A DNA stretch of 34,236 nt from Rhodobiaceae bacterium. GTDB taxonomy: Bacteria; Pseudomonadota; Alphaproteobacteria; MED-G09. The position numbers were made by a program, and so were the translations under genes. The notes below the pieces were generated by a model. That model was given only the letters and a program-made list of their open reading frames with translations. It ran no database searches and was not told the DNA's origin. Positions 1 to 8,625 of the stretch are shown here, piece after piece; the stretch's first letter is position 1; the number at the start of each line of letters is the position of its first letter. Location: the NCBI GenBank assembly GCA_002723035.1, contig PBNH01000008.1, forward strand, positions 1-34,236, written 5' to 3'.

Positions 1-554
1 TCAATTACACCAGGACAAACACAATTTATTCTAACTCCTGTATTAGCTAACTCAATAGCCATATCACGAGTAAAAACTACTAAGCCTCCCTTTGCGCTTC
101 CATAAGCTGTAGAGAGCGGAAAGCCCACTAATCCGTTTAATGAGGAAATATTAATAACACTTCCTGATCCAGCATCAACCATACCGGGGACAATATATTT
201 ACACATTAACCAAGGACCCTTAAGGTCTGTATCGAGAACTCTATCCCATTCTTCTAGTGTTGTTTTGTCATAAGTTTGATTGAGTTCGGAACCAGCATTG
301 TTAACAAGAACATCTACTTTATCCCAAGTTTTGTATGCATGATCTGAAACTGCTTTGACATCAGATTCGATTCTTACATCACATTTAATTGCATCAACCG
401 AAGATCCCATTTCTTCTGCGAATGAATTAGCTGTATCTATATCTATATCGGCAATAAGAACATGTGCGCCTTCTTCAACAAAGCGTTTAACTGTTGCAGC
501 TCCAATACCGCTAGAGCCACCTGTGACTATACAATTTAAGCCTTTAAGGCGCAC
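1..554 (-). CDS. Short-chain dehydrogenase/reductase, C-terminus cut by window edge
   Basis: The first 184 residues of a classical SDR oxidoreductase (FabG/glucose-dehydrogenase type, NAD(P)-dependent, cytosolic). Visible in order: the TGGSSGIG nucleotide-binding loop about 10 residues in, an acidic LIADIDID stretch after beta-2 that favours NAD(H), the NNAG motif, a Ser-rich NISS strand, the YGSAK catalytic Tyr/Lys pair and RINCVCPG. About 60-70 residues are missing at the left edge. I start it at a GTG (554-552), 11 bases after the stop of the reverse-strand gene upstream; the purine-rich end of that gene can serve as ribosome binding site, and no ATG lies suitably close. Substrate cannot be told. 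It probably shares a transcript with the Bax-inhibitor-like gene. Family certain, function unassigned. Confidence 0.85.
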   Translation of the reverse strand, partial: MRLKGLNCIVTGGSSGIGAATVKRFVEEGAHVLIADIDIDTANSFAEEMGSSVDAIKCDVRIESDVKAVSDHAYKTWDKVDVLVNNAGSELNQTYDKTTLEEWDRVLDTDLKGPWLMCKYIVPGMVDAGSGSVINISSLNGLVGFPLSTAYGSAKGGLVVFTRDMAIELANTGVRINCVCPGVI

Positions 555-565
555 AATAGACTCTT

Positions 566-1285
566 TTAGTCTCTTCTTCCCATAAACTGAAGAATGAAAA
601 GGAATAGGTTAATAAAATCTAAGTAAAGTGTTAAGGAGCCCATAATCGCAGACTTTTCAGCTGCTTCAGCGCCACTGTATTGAACTCTATTTAACCAATC
701 TCTTTTTATTTTCTGTGTATCCCAAGCGGTTAATCCTGCAAAAATTAAAACACCCAAAATACTGATTATGAATGACATCTGACCGCTGCCAACAAAAAGA
801 TTTATAACTGACGCAATAATTAAACCAAAAAGTCCCATTATTAAAAAAGCTCCCATTGCAGAAAGATCTTTTTTTGTAGTATATCCCCATAAACTAAGGC
901 TAGCAAATGCACCAGCGGTTACAAAAAATGCTTGAAAGACTGCTGTTCCTGTATAAGCCAGAAAAATATAAGACAAAGATAATCCCATTAATCCTGCAAA
1001 AACCCAAAATACTGATTGTGCTTTTGAGGCAGACATTGAATTAATTTTTGAAGCAAAATAAAAAACAACACCTAATGGAGCAAACATAACAACATAAATT
1101 AACATTGTATTTGCTATTGCCACATATAAACCAGATGTAGCAGAAAACCATGCAACTATTCCCGTTAAGGCTAAGGCTGCAGACATATAATTATATACAC
1201 GAAGCATATGCGATCTTAAACCCTCATCAATCTGAGCTTGGCTTAAATTTGCTATGCTTGATTGTGCATTATTAAAATTGTTCAT
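566..1285 (-). CDS. Bax inhibitor-1 / YccA-YbhL family membrane protein
   Basis: A 239-residue polytopic inner-membrane protein. About seven hydrophobic segments are visible (near residues 33-50, 54-75, 90-110, 112-133, 143-165, 170-188 and 215-233) after a polar N-terminus. Diagnostic BI-1/UPF0005 features are AGLTAWDTQKIK near residue 183, with an Asp of the proposed proton/calcium-sensing pair, and the C-terminal LYLDFINLFLFILQFMG segment. Bacterial members have been linked to calcium leak or to FtsH modulation (YccA); the role here is unknown. A CGGAGT ribosome binding site sits 7 bases before the ATG. The gene is divergent from the pterin dehydratase, with about 109 bp between them that should hold both promoters. 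The SDR downstream begins 11 bases after its stop. Confidence 0.9.
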   Translation of the reverse strand: MNNFNNAQSSIANLSQAQIDEGLRSHMLRVYNYMSAALALTGIVAWFSATSGLYVAIANTMLIYVVMFAPLGVVFYFASKINSMSASKAQSVFWVFAGLMGLSLSYIFLAYTGTAVFQAFFVTAGAFASLSLWGYTTKKDLSAMGAFLIMGLFGLIIASVINLFVGSGQMSFIISILGVLIFAGLTAWDTQKIKRDWLNRVQYSGAEAAEKSAIMGSLTLYLDFINLFLFILQFMGRRD

Positions 1286-1394
1286 TTTAAACTCCGTATA
1301 ATTCGTTATATTGATAATTAATTATATTGTATAACTATGATTTTATTCAAGCCCAACTATAAAATTATTATATTATTGAGAGGTTATCATAAAA

Positions 1395-1688
1395 ATGGCT
1401 AAAAAAATATCTTTAAAACAAAGAAACGAGAGCCTTAAGAAGCTTAATGGATGGAAAAAAACTAGAGGAAAAGACTCAATTGAGAAAGATTTTATCTTTA
1501 AAGATTTTCAATCAGCCTTTTCTTGGATGACAAAGATAGCATTTGTTGCCGAAAAAATGGATCACCATCCTGAGTGGTTTAACGTCTACAATAGAGTAAA
1601 AGTAACTCTAACAACTCATGATGCAGGTGGTATTACTCAACTCGACATTGACCTGGCAAGTACGATGAATAAAACTTCAAAGTATTGA
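1395..1688 (+). CDS. phhB: 4a-hydroxytetrahydrobiopterin (pterin-4a-carbinolamine) dehydratase
   Basis: A 97-residue protein matching the PCD/DCoH family in length and motif: E53-K-M-D-H57-H58-P59, Tyr65, T74-H75 and a downstream Asp84 form the active-site signature. It dehydrates 4a-hydroxytetrahydropterin, recycling the cofactor of aromatic amino-acid hydroxylases. No phenylalanine hydroxylase is nearby, so a general pterin-recycling or molybdopterin-related role, proposed for orphan PCDs, is equally possible. GAGAGGT about 10 bases before the ATG is a usable ribosome binding site. The TGA is followed with no gap by the stop codon of the convergent dehydrogenase gene (TGACTA at 1686-1691). 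Confidence 0.93.
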   Translation: MAKKISLKQRNESLKKLNGWKKTRGKDSIEKDFIFKDFQSAFSWMTKIAFVAEKMDHHPEWFNVYNRVKVTLTTHDAGGITQLDIDLASTMNKTSKY

Positions 1689-2474
1689 CTACTTAGGAGC
1701 CATCCTTATTGCCCCATCGAGCCTAATACTCTCACCATTAAGCATTTCGTTCTCACAAATGTGTCTCGCCATAAAACCATACTCTTTTGGATAACCTAAT
1801 CTGGAAGGAAATGGTATTTGAGCACCGAGTGATTGTTTAAGTTCATCTGGAGCACCAGCAAATAGTGGAGTATCAAAAAGTCCTGGAAGAATAGTATTTA
1901 CTCTTATTCCCTCTCTTGAGAGATCTCTCGCAACTGGAAGTGTCATTCCAACAATTCCACCTTTTGAAGCTGAATAAGCTGCTTGTCCAATTTGACCATC
2001 TTCGGCTGCAACAGAAGCAGTATTTATCACTACACCTCTTCCACCATCATCAGTTATGGGATCTAATGTCATCATACCAGCAGATGAGTAAGCTATGCAT
2101 CTAAAGGATCCTATTAAATTTACCTGTATTACTGTATTGAATGGGTCTAGCGGATGTGGAGTTATATCACCACTTTTTCTATCTCTTGAAGCAGTTTTAA
2201 CGGCAATACCAATACCTGCACAGTTGATTAGTATTCTTTCTTGACCAATTTCACTTCTGGATTTTTCAAAAGCTGCAATGACACTTTCATCGCTTGTAAC
2301 GTTTGATTCACAAAATACTCCGCCCAGTTCAGAGGCAACAGCTTCACCTTTTTCTGCGTTAAGATCAAAAAGTGCACATTTAACACCAAATTTTGATAAT
2401 TCACGTGCTGTTGCTTCACCAAGACCAGATGCCCCGCCAGTAATAACAGCGCTAATATTTTCATCTAATTTCAT
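1689..2474 (-). CDS. HSD10-like 3-hydroxyacyl-CoA / 17-beta-hydroxysteroid dehydrogenase (SDR)
   Basis: A 261-residue SDR closely resembling human type-2 3-hydroxyacyl-CoA dehydrogenase (HSD17B10). It has TGGASGLG at residues 12-19, an Asp-ended FDLN beta-2 that prefers NAD, NCAG, catalytic Ser154, Tyr167 and Lys171 within the family-typical QAAYSASKGGIVGMTLP, then PGLFDTPL, PFPSRLG and a GESIRLDGAIRM C-terminus. The likely reaction is NAD-dependent oxidation of 3-hydroxyacyl-CoA, for example of short or branched chains in fatty-acid or isoleucine breakdown. AAAGGAA lies 7 bases before the ATG. It starts 15 bases after the EamA transporter gene and ends the reverse-strand trio that begins at 4411. 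Confidence 0.92.
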   Translation of the reverse strand: MKLDENISAVITGGASGLGEATARELSKFGVKCALFDLNAEKGEAVASELGGVFCESNVTSDESVIAAFEKSRSEIGQERILINCAGIGIAVKTASRDRKSGDITPHPLDPFNTVIQVNLIGSFRCIAYSSAGMMTLDPITDDGGRGVVINTASVAAEDGQIGQAAYSASKGGIVGMTLPVARDLSREGIRVNTILPGLFDTPLFAGAPDELKQSLGAQIPFPSRLGYPKEYGFMARHICENEMLNGESIRLDGAIRMAPK

Positions 2475-2489
2475 TTTATTTCCTTTAGT

Positions 2490-3407
2490 TTAAATTTGTT
2501 CGAATTCTTGTTTTTTACTTTTCTGAATTTTAGCCTCTCTCCTCACAATATACAATGTAGATAAAATAATAATCGAGGATCCAATTAAGGTATTTATACC
2601 AAATATTATTCCGAAAATTAAAAAATCAACCGCTGCACTAGCCAATAATCTTACATAATCAATAGGGGCAATAACTGATGCCTCGCCAATGGCATATGCT
2701 CTTATAAAAAAATTATGAGCTATCGAGGCACAAACTGCCATTATTAAAATTAAAATTAGTTGATCAAAATTAGGAGTAACCCAAACTAAAATTGCTGGGA
2801 TAATCATTATTGGAATACTCACTACATTTGAATAAAACATTAAAGTTATTGGCTGATCATACTTCGAGACAACTTTAACGAAAATTGCTGCTCCTGCAAA
2901 CGCAATTGCTGCGCCAAGTGCCGATATAGCTGCTACATTGTAATTTCCTGAGGGATTAAGCATAATTATGACGCCCAAAAAACCAATTAGGGCAGCAATA
3001 GTTCTTTTTAATCCAACTTTTTCATTTAAAAAAATTGCAGCTAAAGGAACAACAAAAAGCGAACTAGAAAATCTTATTGCTTGAGCATCAGCTAGAGGCA
3101 TATTAACTATAGCATAAAAACCCATCATTATACCAAGAGCGCTAATTGTACCCCTGGCAATTTGTAAAAGGGGAACCTTTGTATTAATACCACCTTGGGA
3201 AAGGCCTGCCTTGATCAAAAAAGGCAAGATTACTATTAAACTAAATGAAGCTCTAAAAAAAGAAATTTGAAATGCATGAAAATCATTGCCTAGATATTTT
3301 GCTAATGCAGCCATCGTAGTAAATGCGAATACTGACATAAAAAGCCAAAAGGCACCTTGAAGATTATTTGATAGACCTGATATAAAGTCTATTATTCTAT
3401 CAAGCAT
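2490..3407 (-). CDS. EamA/DMT-superfamily transporter
   Basis: A 305-residue protein made almost entirely of hydrophobic segments: about ten helices in two EamA repeats, the first around residues 15-145 (FTTMAALAKYLG, PLADAQAIRFSS), the second around 155-290 (LGAAIAFAGAAIF, ASVIAPIDYVRLL). This is the drug/metabolite transporter superfamily, which exports metabolites or amino acids across the inner membrane; the substrate cannot be inferred. Its ATG overlaps the stop of the upstream oxidoreductase by one base (TAATG at 3409-3405), so translation is probably coupled. A short charged C-terminal tail (RREAKIQKSKKQEFEQI) is cytoplasmic by the positive-inside rule. Confidence 0.9.
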   Translation of the reverse strand: MLDRIIDFISGLSNNLQGAFWLFMSVFAFTTMAALAKYLGNDFHAFQISFFRASFSLIVILPFLIKAGLSQGGINTKVPLLQIARGTISALGIMMGFYAIVNMPLADAQAIRFSSSLFVVPLAAIFLNEKVGLKRTIAALIGFLGVIIMLNPSGNYNVAAISALGAAIAFAGAAIFVKVVSKYDQPITLMFYSNVVSIPIMIIPAILVWVTPNFDQLILILIMAVCASIAHNFFIRAYAIGEASVIAPIDYVRLLASAAVDFLIFGIIFGINTLIGSSIIILSTLYIVRREAKIQKSKKQEFEQI

Positions 3408-4411
3408 TAACTGCGAACCCTAACGACAACCTTTCCTTTTGCTTTTCTATCCGCTAAGTCTCTTATGGCTTTAGCCCCGTCTTTTAAATCATAAACTTCA
3501 GAAATATGAGGTTTTAAAAAACCATCTTCATACATTTTTAAAAGATCATTAACATTATCATTATGCTCATTAGGGAATAAGGTTTTAAAGGCCCCCCAAA
3601 AAACACCTACAATTTGGCATCCTTTCAATAGGGTTAAGTTCAATGGTATTTTAGGTATATAGCCTGCAGCAAAACCAACAACTAAATATCGTCCATCCCA
3701 AGCAATTGCTCTTAAGGTTGGTTCAGCATAATCAGCACCAACTGGGTCATAAATTACATCAACACCCTTTCCATCTGTCATATCTTTAATCTGGTTTGAA
3801 AGAGCTTTTTGATCATCCCTATCTAGGTCTCCAGTTTTATAAACCAAAACCTCATCAGCACCGTGATCTCGGCAAATATTTACTTTCTCTTCTGATGATG
3901 CTGCAGCAATGATACGAGCCCCCATAGCTTTACCAATTTCAACGGCCGCTAAGCCAACTCCACCGGCTGCTCCCAAGACAAACATGCTTTCACCTTTTTT
4001 TAGCTTAGCCCTATCTTTTAAGGCATGGTGCGAAGTTCCATATGTCATTAAAAAAGATGCTGCGGTATCAAAATCCATACTCTCTGGAATTGGAGTTAAT
4101 GATCCTTGGTCTACAGATATTTTTTCTGCAAAGGATCCCCATCCCGATGATACAATTACCCTATCACCAATATCAAAACCTTCAACACCCTCACCAATCT
4201 CTGAGATTATTCCTGCAGACTCTCCGCCAGGAGAAAAGGGTAATGATGGCTTGAACTGATACTTGTCTTCGATTATTAAAACATCTGGAAAATTTACTGA
4301 GGAAGAATAAATATCCACTATTACTTTTCCAGCGCTTATTACTGGATCGGCAACTTCTTCATAGGATAATGTTTCAGGTGGTCCAAATTCTTTACATAAG
4401 AGAGCTTTCAT
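3407..4411 (-). CDS. NADPH:quinone oxidoreductase-like MDR enzyme (zinc-independent)
   Basis: A 334-residue medium-chain dehydrogenase of the quinone-oxidoreductase/enoyl-reductase branch. The N-terminal GroES-like half has SSSVNFPDVLIIED and PFSPGGESAG where zinc alcohol dehydrogenases carry Cys and His ligands, so no structural or catalytic zinc is expected. The Rossmann half has VLGAAGGVGLAAVEIG (about residues 143-158) and an AASSEEK basic/Ser pattern compatible with NADPH. Another in-frame ATG lies four codons upstream, but it is itself part of the GGAG ribosome binding site; I start at the ATG ending at 4411, which gives the usual MKALLCKEFG. First gene of a three-gene reverse operon. 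Substrate unknown; possibly quinones or acryloyl-CoA-like enones. Confidence 0.9.
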   Translation of the reverse strand: MKALLCKEFGPPETLSYEEVADPVISAGKVIVDIYSSSVNFPDVLIIEDKYQFKPSLPFSPGGESAGIISEIGEGVEGFDIGDRVIVSSGWGSFAEKISVDQGSLTPIPESMDFDTAASFLMTYGTSHHALKDRAKLKKGESMFVLGAAGGVGLAAVEIGKAMGARIIAAASSEEKVNICRDHGADEVLVYKTGDLDRDDQKALSNQIKDMTDGKGVDVIYDPVGADYAEPTLRAIAWDGRYLVVGFAAGYIPKIPLNLTLLKGCQIVGVFWGAFKTLFPNEHNDNVNDLLKMYEDGFLKPHISEVYDLKDGAKAIRDLADRKAKGKVVVRVRS

Positions 4412-4514
4412 TGGTATCTCCAAAAAATTTATTTACTATCTTTAAACTGAAAAAAACTATACGCCAAGATATTAAAAATGTTAGATCTTTAAGCATTATT
4501 TTTTGAGGAATAAA

Positions 4515-4997
4515 ATGCGCGGCTATTTTGGATTTGGAGCAGAAGGAATTTCAAAGCCTATGAATATGGGTAACCTTGTGAGATCAGCTCATGCGTTTGG
4601 TGCTCAGTTTGTATTTACAGTTTCAGCTCATTATTCAGTAAGAGAGGGTAAGTCAGACACATCAAAAGCGCCGAATCATTTACCTTGGTATGATTGGGAT
4701 AGTTGCGAAGATATGATTTTACCGAATAAATGTAAATTAGTTGGTGTTGAGTTAGTAAATGATGCTATTGAGCTACCCTCCTTTCATCACCCAAAGCAGG
4801 CAGCATATGTACTAGGACCAGAAATGGGTTCTTTATCAGAGGAAATGACAAAGAAATGTGATTATATTGTAAAAATTCCCACAAAATTCTGTATAAATGT
4901 TCAAATTGCTGGATCAATCGTTATGTATGATCGAATTAGATCTTTAGGAAAGTTTGCTCAAAGGCCTCAAACTGAAGTTGAACAAAAAAATGAATGA
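4515..4997 (+). CDS. SpoU/TrmH-family RNA 2'-O-methyltransferase
   Basis: A 160-residue SPOUT methyltransferase with all three family motifs: motif 1 [15 protein letters not shown] near the N-terminus (Asn and Arg of the catalytic site), motif 2 [16 protein letters not shown], and motif 3 [19 protein letters not shown], which forms the trefoil-knot SAM site. It would 2'-O-methylate a ribose in tRNA or rRNA; the target base is not evident and it lacks an added RNA-binding domain. I start at the ATG at 4515 because GAGGAA lies 4 bases before it; a TTG four codons upstream would leave no ribosome binding site. The last 8 bases overlap rlmN, so two RNA-modification genes are coupled. Confidence 0.9.
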   Translation: MRGYFGFGAEGISKPMNMGNLVRSAHAFGAQFVFTVSAHYSVREGKSDTSKAPNHLPWYDWDSCEDMILPNKCKLVGVELVNDAIELPSFHHPKQAAYVLGPEMGSLSEEMTKKCDYIVKIPTKFCINVQIAGSIVMYDRIRSLGKFAQRPQTEVEQKNE

Positions 4998-6138
4998 AAA
5001 TAATAATAATAATAACAAAGGATCAAGTTTAATTGGTCTAACTAGAGAAGAGATCAAAGATTTACTAATAAAATTTGATATACCTGATCAACAAATAAAT
5101 ATGAGGATTAACCAAGTATGGGGTTGGATATATAATAGAGGCGTAAGCTCAATTGACGAGATGACAACTCTTTCTTTGGATTTAAGAGAAGAATTAAAAA
5201 AGCACCATAATCTTGATAGACCTGTAATTGCCGATGAACAGACATCAGAAGATGGTACGAAAAAATGGTTATTAAAGTTTAACGATAATTCTGAAATTGA
5301 AACAGTCTTTATCCCTGATAACGAAAGAGGAACATTATGCGTTTCAAGCCAAGTTGGTTGTACCCTAAATTGTACTTTCTGTCATACAGGAACACAAAGG
5401 CTAGTAAGAAATTTATCTTCGCAAGAAATTATATCACAGGTTGTTGTGGCTAAAGACTCCCTTGGAGAATGGTCTAAAGAACAAAGAAAAATAACCAATA
5501 TTGTTATGATGGGAATGGGTGAGCCATTATATAACTTTGAGAGTGTAAGAGATGGAATACTTACTATGTCTGATGATGCCGGACTATCTATCTCGAAAAG
5601 AAAGATAACTTTATCAACATCAGGTATAGTTCCTAAAATAAAAATGGCAGGTAATGAAATTGGGTCAATGCTTGCAATCTCTCTTCACGCTACAAATAAT
5701 GATCTCAGAAACGAAATTGTACCTATCAATAAAAAATACCCAATTGAAGAATTGATTGAAGCATGCAGAAATTATCCAGTTCTCTCAAATTCTAAAAGAA
5801 TAACTTTTGAATATGTAATGTTAAAAGGTGTTAACGACTCTGAAGCCGAAGCAAGAGATCTAGTGAAGTTAATTTCTGGTATACCAGCAAAAATTAATTT
5901 GATACCATTTAATTCATGGCCAGGGTCTTCATATGAATGCTCAGACTGGGATCAAATTGAAAAATTTGGAAATATAGTAAACAGAGGTGGTTATGCAAGC
6001 CCTATCAGAATACCCAGAGGAGAAGATATTTCTGCAGCCTGTGGGCAATTAAAAAGTGATACGAAAAAAATAAGGGCATCTGAAAAGTATAAAAAAGAAC
6101 TTGCAAAAATTGAGAGTAAGCGTATAGGACGGCTATAG
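4990..6138 (+). CDS. rlmN: Dual-specificity 23S rRNA (A2503-C2) / tRNA (A37-C2) methyltransferase RlmN
   Basis: A 382-residue radical-SAM enzyme that makes 2-methyladenosine in 23S rRNA and some tRNAs. The cluster motif is C124-x3-C128-x2-C131 within [11 protein letters not shown]; Cys351 in ISAACGQL is the resolving Cys; [18 protein letters not shown] and [21 protein letters not shown] are typical of RlmN rather than Cfr. An N-terminal helical domain ([17 protein letters not shown]) matches the family. I start at the ATG at 4990, inside the end of the preceding methyltransferase gene. The start is followed by an unusual Asn-rich run (residues 2-9) from repeated AAT/AAC codons. No strong ribosome binding site is visible, so translational coupling is likely. 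argG begins 20 bases downstream. Confidence 0.97.
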   Translation: MNENNNNNNKGSSLIGLTREEIKDLLIKFDIPDQQINMRINQVWGWIYNRGVSSIDEMTTLSLDLREELKKHHNLDRPVIADEQTSEDGTKKWLLKFNDNSEIETVFIPDNERGTLCVSSQVGCTLNCTFCHTGTQRLVRNLSSQEIISQVVVAKDSLGEWSKEQRKITNIVMMGMGEPLYNFESVRDGILTMSDDAGLSISKRKITLSTSGIVPKIKMAGNEIGSMLAISLHATNNDLRNEIVPINKKYPIEELIEACRNYPVLSNSKRITFEYVMLKGVNDSEAEARDLVKLISGIPAKINLIPFNSWPGSSYECSDWDQIEKFGNIVNRGGYASPIRIPRGEDISAACGQLKSDTKKIRASEKYKKELAKIESKRIGRL

Positions 6139-6158
6139 TTTAATTCGGAGAGTGGAAA

Positions 6159-7367
6159 ATGAGTAAGGACAAAAAAATAAACAAAGTTGTTTTGGCCTAT
6201 TCAGGAGGTCTTGATACTTCCGTTATTTTAAAATGGCTTGAAGAAAAATATGAATGCGAGGTTGTCACCTTTACAGCTGATCTTGGTCAGGGTAAAGAGC
6301 TTGATGATGCAAAAGAAAAAGCTAAATCACAAGGTGTTAAAGAAATATTCATAGAAGATCTAAGGGAAGATTTTGTTAAAAATTATGTATTTCCTATGTT
6401 TAGAGCAAATACATTGTATGAAGGAAAATACCTTCTTGGCACTGCCATAGCTAGGCCCCTAATTGCGAAGAGACAAATAGAAATTGCACATGAAGTTGAA
6501 GCTGATGCTGTTTGTCACGGAGCAACTGGTAAAGGGAATGATCAAGTAAGATTTGAGTTAGCTTATTATGGTTTAGATTCAAATATTAATGTTATTGCAC
6601 CTTGGAGAGAATGGGATTTAAATTCAAGAACAAAACTTATAGATTTTGCAGAGAAACATCAAATAACCATCACAAAAGACAAAAGAGGAGAAGCCCCTTT
6701 TTCAGTTGATGCAAACCTTCTACATACATCATCAGAAGGAAAATTACTTGAAGATCCATCTGTAGAATGTCCAGAGGATGTGTACCAAAGAACTATTTCC
6801 CCTGAGAAAGCGCCTGATGAACCAACATATATTGAAATAGGTTTCTTTAAGGGTGATCCAATTTCAATCAATGGAAATAAACTTTCACCGGCTGAAATTC
6901 TTACCGAATTAAATAGGATTGGTGGAGAAAATGGTGTTGGTAGATTAGATTTTGTTGAAAATAGAAGCGTAGGAATGAAATCAAGAGGAATATATGAAAC
7001 TCCTGGTGGAACAATTTTGCTTGAAGCACATAGAGGTATCGAACAGATAACCCTTGATAGAGAAGCCTGTCATCTCAAAGATGAAATAATGCCAAAATAT
7101 GCCGAATTAATTTATAATGGTTATTGGTTCTCCTCAGAGAGAATAATGCTACAAAAGCTAATTGATGAAAGTCAAAAAAATGTATCGGGTGAAGTAAGAG
7201 TTAAAATATACAAAGGGAGTGCTGTCGTAATTGGCAGATCTTCCGAACAATCACTTTACTCTCTTGAGCATGTAACTTTTGAAGAGGATAGTGTTTATAA
7301 TCAAACTGATGCTGAAGGGTTTATTAAAATTAATGCATTAAGACTTAGGTTATCAAATAAAGACTAA
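6159..7367 (+). CDS. argG: Argininosuccinate synthase
   Basis: A 402-residue ATP-pyrophosphatase-family ligase that condenses citrulline and aspartate using ATP in arginine biosynthesis. The P-loop-like [11 protein letters not shown] is at residues 13-23; [15 protein letters not shown] and the Asp/citrulline-binding APWREWDL and [19 protein letters not shown] follow; the C-terminal oligomerisation region has [20 protein letters not shown]. Length is standard. CGGAG lies 7 bases before the ATG. It follows rlmN by 20 bases and ends by sharing CTAA (7364-7367) with the stop codon of convergent folD. Confidence 0.98.
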   Translation: MSKDKKINKVVLAYSGGLDTSVILKWLEEKYECEVVTFTADLGQGKELDDAKEKAKSQGVKEIFIEDLREDFVKNYVFPMFRANTLYEGKYLLGTAIARPLIAKRQIEIAHEVEADAVCHGATGKGNDQVRFELAYYGLDSNINVIAPWREWDLNSRTKLIDFAEKHQITITKDKRGEAPFSVDANLLHTSSEGKLLEDPSVECPEDVYQRTISPEKAPDEPTYIEIGFFKGDPISINGNKLSPAEILTELNRIGGENGVGRLDFVENRSVGMKSRGIYETPGGTILLEAHRGIEQITLDREACHLKDEIMPKYAELIYNGYWFSSERIMLQKLIDESQKNVSGEVRVKIYKGSAVVIGRSSEQSLYSLEHVTFEEDSVYNQTDAEGFIKINALRLRLSNKD

Positions 7368-8263
7368 AGCTCAAAGTCAGAAAAATCGATATTATTTTGA
7401 GAACAAGTTGCTACCAATGTATTTAATAAAAGGCACGCAATGGTCATTGGGCCTACTCCACCTGGTACTGGTGTAATGGCAGAAGATTTTTTTCTAGCCC
7501 CATCAAAATCTACATCACCAACTAACTTGGTTTTTCCTTCTCCCTTTTCAGGCGCCGGCAATCTATTTATACCTACATCTATAACAACGGCACCATCTTT
7601 AACCCAATCTCCCTTAATCATCTCAGGTATACCTACAGCCGCAACTAAAATATCTGCTGATAAACATACTTCCTTTAAGTTTTTTGTTCTGGAATGACAA
7701 ATTGTTACTGTACAATTTTCTCTAAGTAGCAATTGTGCAATTGGTTTTCCAACTAAATTTGATCTACCAACAATTACAGCATGCAAACCAGATAAAGAGG
7801 GTAATGAATCCTTGATTAATAGAGACGCACCTTTTGGAGTACAAGGGACTAAGCCTTTTAAGCCATTTGCTAGGTAGCCAGAATTTAAAGGATGAAGACC
7901 ATCAACATCTTTCGAAGGTATTATTCTCTCTATTATCTTTTGCTGCTCCATGTGTTTTGGGACAGGAAACTGAACTAAAATACCATTAACAGATTTGTCG
8001 GAGTTTAATTGCTCAACCTTTGCTAAGAGATCATCTTCAGGCGTACTCTCTGGTAGACGATATTCAAAAGAATTCATTCCAGCTTCTTTTGTTTGTATAC
8101 CTTTATTTCTTACATATATTTCACTGGCTGGATCATTACCAACTAATACAACCGCTAAACCAGGAGTTATTTTATACTTTTCTCTTAAATCATTTACTGC
8201 AATCTTTAATTTCTCTCTAAGACGAGAAGCATAATCTTTTCCATCAATAATAGAAGTTGCCAT
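7364..8263 (-). CDS. folD: Bifunctional methylenetetrahydrofolate dehydrogenase / methenyltetrahydrofolate cyclohydrolase
   Basis: A 299-residue cytosolic enzyme interconverting 5,10-methylene-THF, methenyl-THF and 10-formyl-THF, the last being the formyl donor for PurH, which is also in this window. Seen: Y50-V-R-N-K54 with the catalytic Lys, [22 protein letters not shown], the NADP-binding [28 protein letters not shown] and the closing [19 protein letters not shown]. Length is normal. The ribosome binding site is weak (AAGAAG); the ATG is 6 bases after the yggT stop, so the two genes are cotranscribed. Confidence 0.98.
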   Translation of the reverse strand: MATSIIDGKDYASRLREKLKIAVNDLREKYKITPGLAVVLVGNDPASEIYVRNKGIQTKEAGMNSFEYRLPESTPEDDLLAKVEQLNSDKSVNGILVQFPVPKHMEQQKIIERIIPSKDVDGLHPLNSGYLANGLKGLVPCTPKGASLLIKDSLPSLSGLHAVIVGRSNLVGKPIAQLLLRENCTVTICHSRTKNLKEVCLSADILVAAVGIPEMIKGDWVKDGAVVIDVGINRLPAPEKGEGKTKLVGDVDFDGARKKSSAITPVPGGVGPMTIACLLLNTLVATCSQNNIDFSDFEL

Positions 8264-8269
8264 ATCTTC

Positions 8270-8554
8270 TTACACCATAGGCCAATACTCTCTGAGTAGA
8301 GATCTTAAAAAGTAAATTATTAAAAGTGCTATTATGGGTGATATATCTAGTCCGCCAAAATTAGGTAAAAAAGATCTAATTTTTCTGAAAACTGGGTCAG
8401 TTAACCGCCATGATGTTTCATGAAACATTCTAACTATTTGATTTGAGTTATTAATAATATTCAGTGATGATAGCCAACTAAAGATGACTGCAATAATAAT
8501 TACCCAGGAATAAAGATCCAAAATAGCATCAATGAGAAGAAATATTGAATTCAT
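8270..8554 (-). CDS. YggT family membrane protein
   Basis: A 94-residue integral membrane protein with two hydrophobic helices (about residues 1-28 and 68-88) flanking the family signature: PVFRKIRSFLPNFGGLDISPIIALLIIYFLRSLL closely follows the YggT pattern of a proline-rich loop, GGLDISP and a second helix. YggT proteins are poorly characterised, with links to osmotic shock and envelope functions in other bacteria. It lies between the M13 peptidase gene (71 bases upstream) and folD (6 bases downstream). No ribosome binding site is obvious. Confidence 0.9.
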   Translation of the reverse strand: MNSIFLLIDAILDLYSWVIIIAVIFSWLSSLNIINNSNQIVRMFHETSWRLTDPVFRKIRSFLPNFGGLDISPIIALLIIYFLRSLLREYWPMV

Positions 8555-8625
8555 TATAAATGTTTACTATTTGTCGGAGATGTTTTCAACATGCAAATTC
8601 AAACCTTAAATATAGAAGCCACTTA

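Noticed and set aside
355-585. Forward open frame across the left-edge SDR gene
   Set aside because: Antisense shadow of the SDR N-terminus; no domain, no start signal.
3909-4259. Forward open frame of 116 codons across the quinone-reductase-like gene
   Set aside because: Pro/Ser-rich antisense reading of an MDR enzyme with all motifs in place on the other strand.
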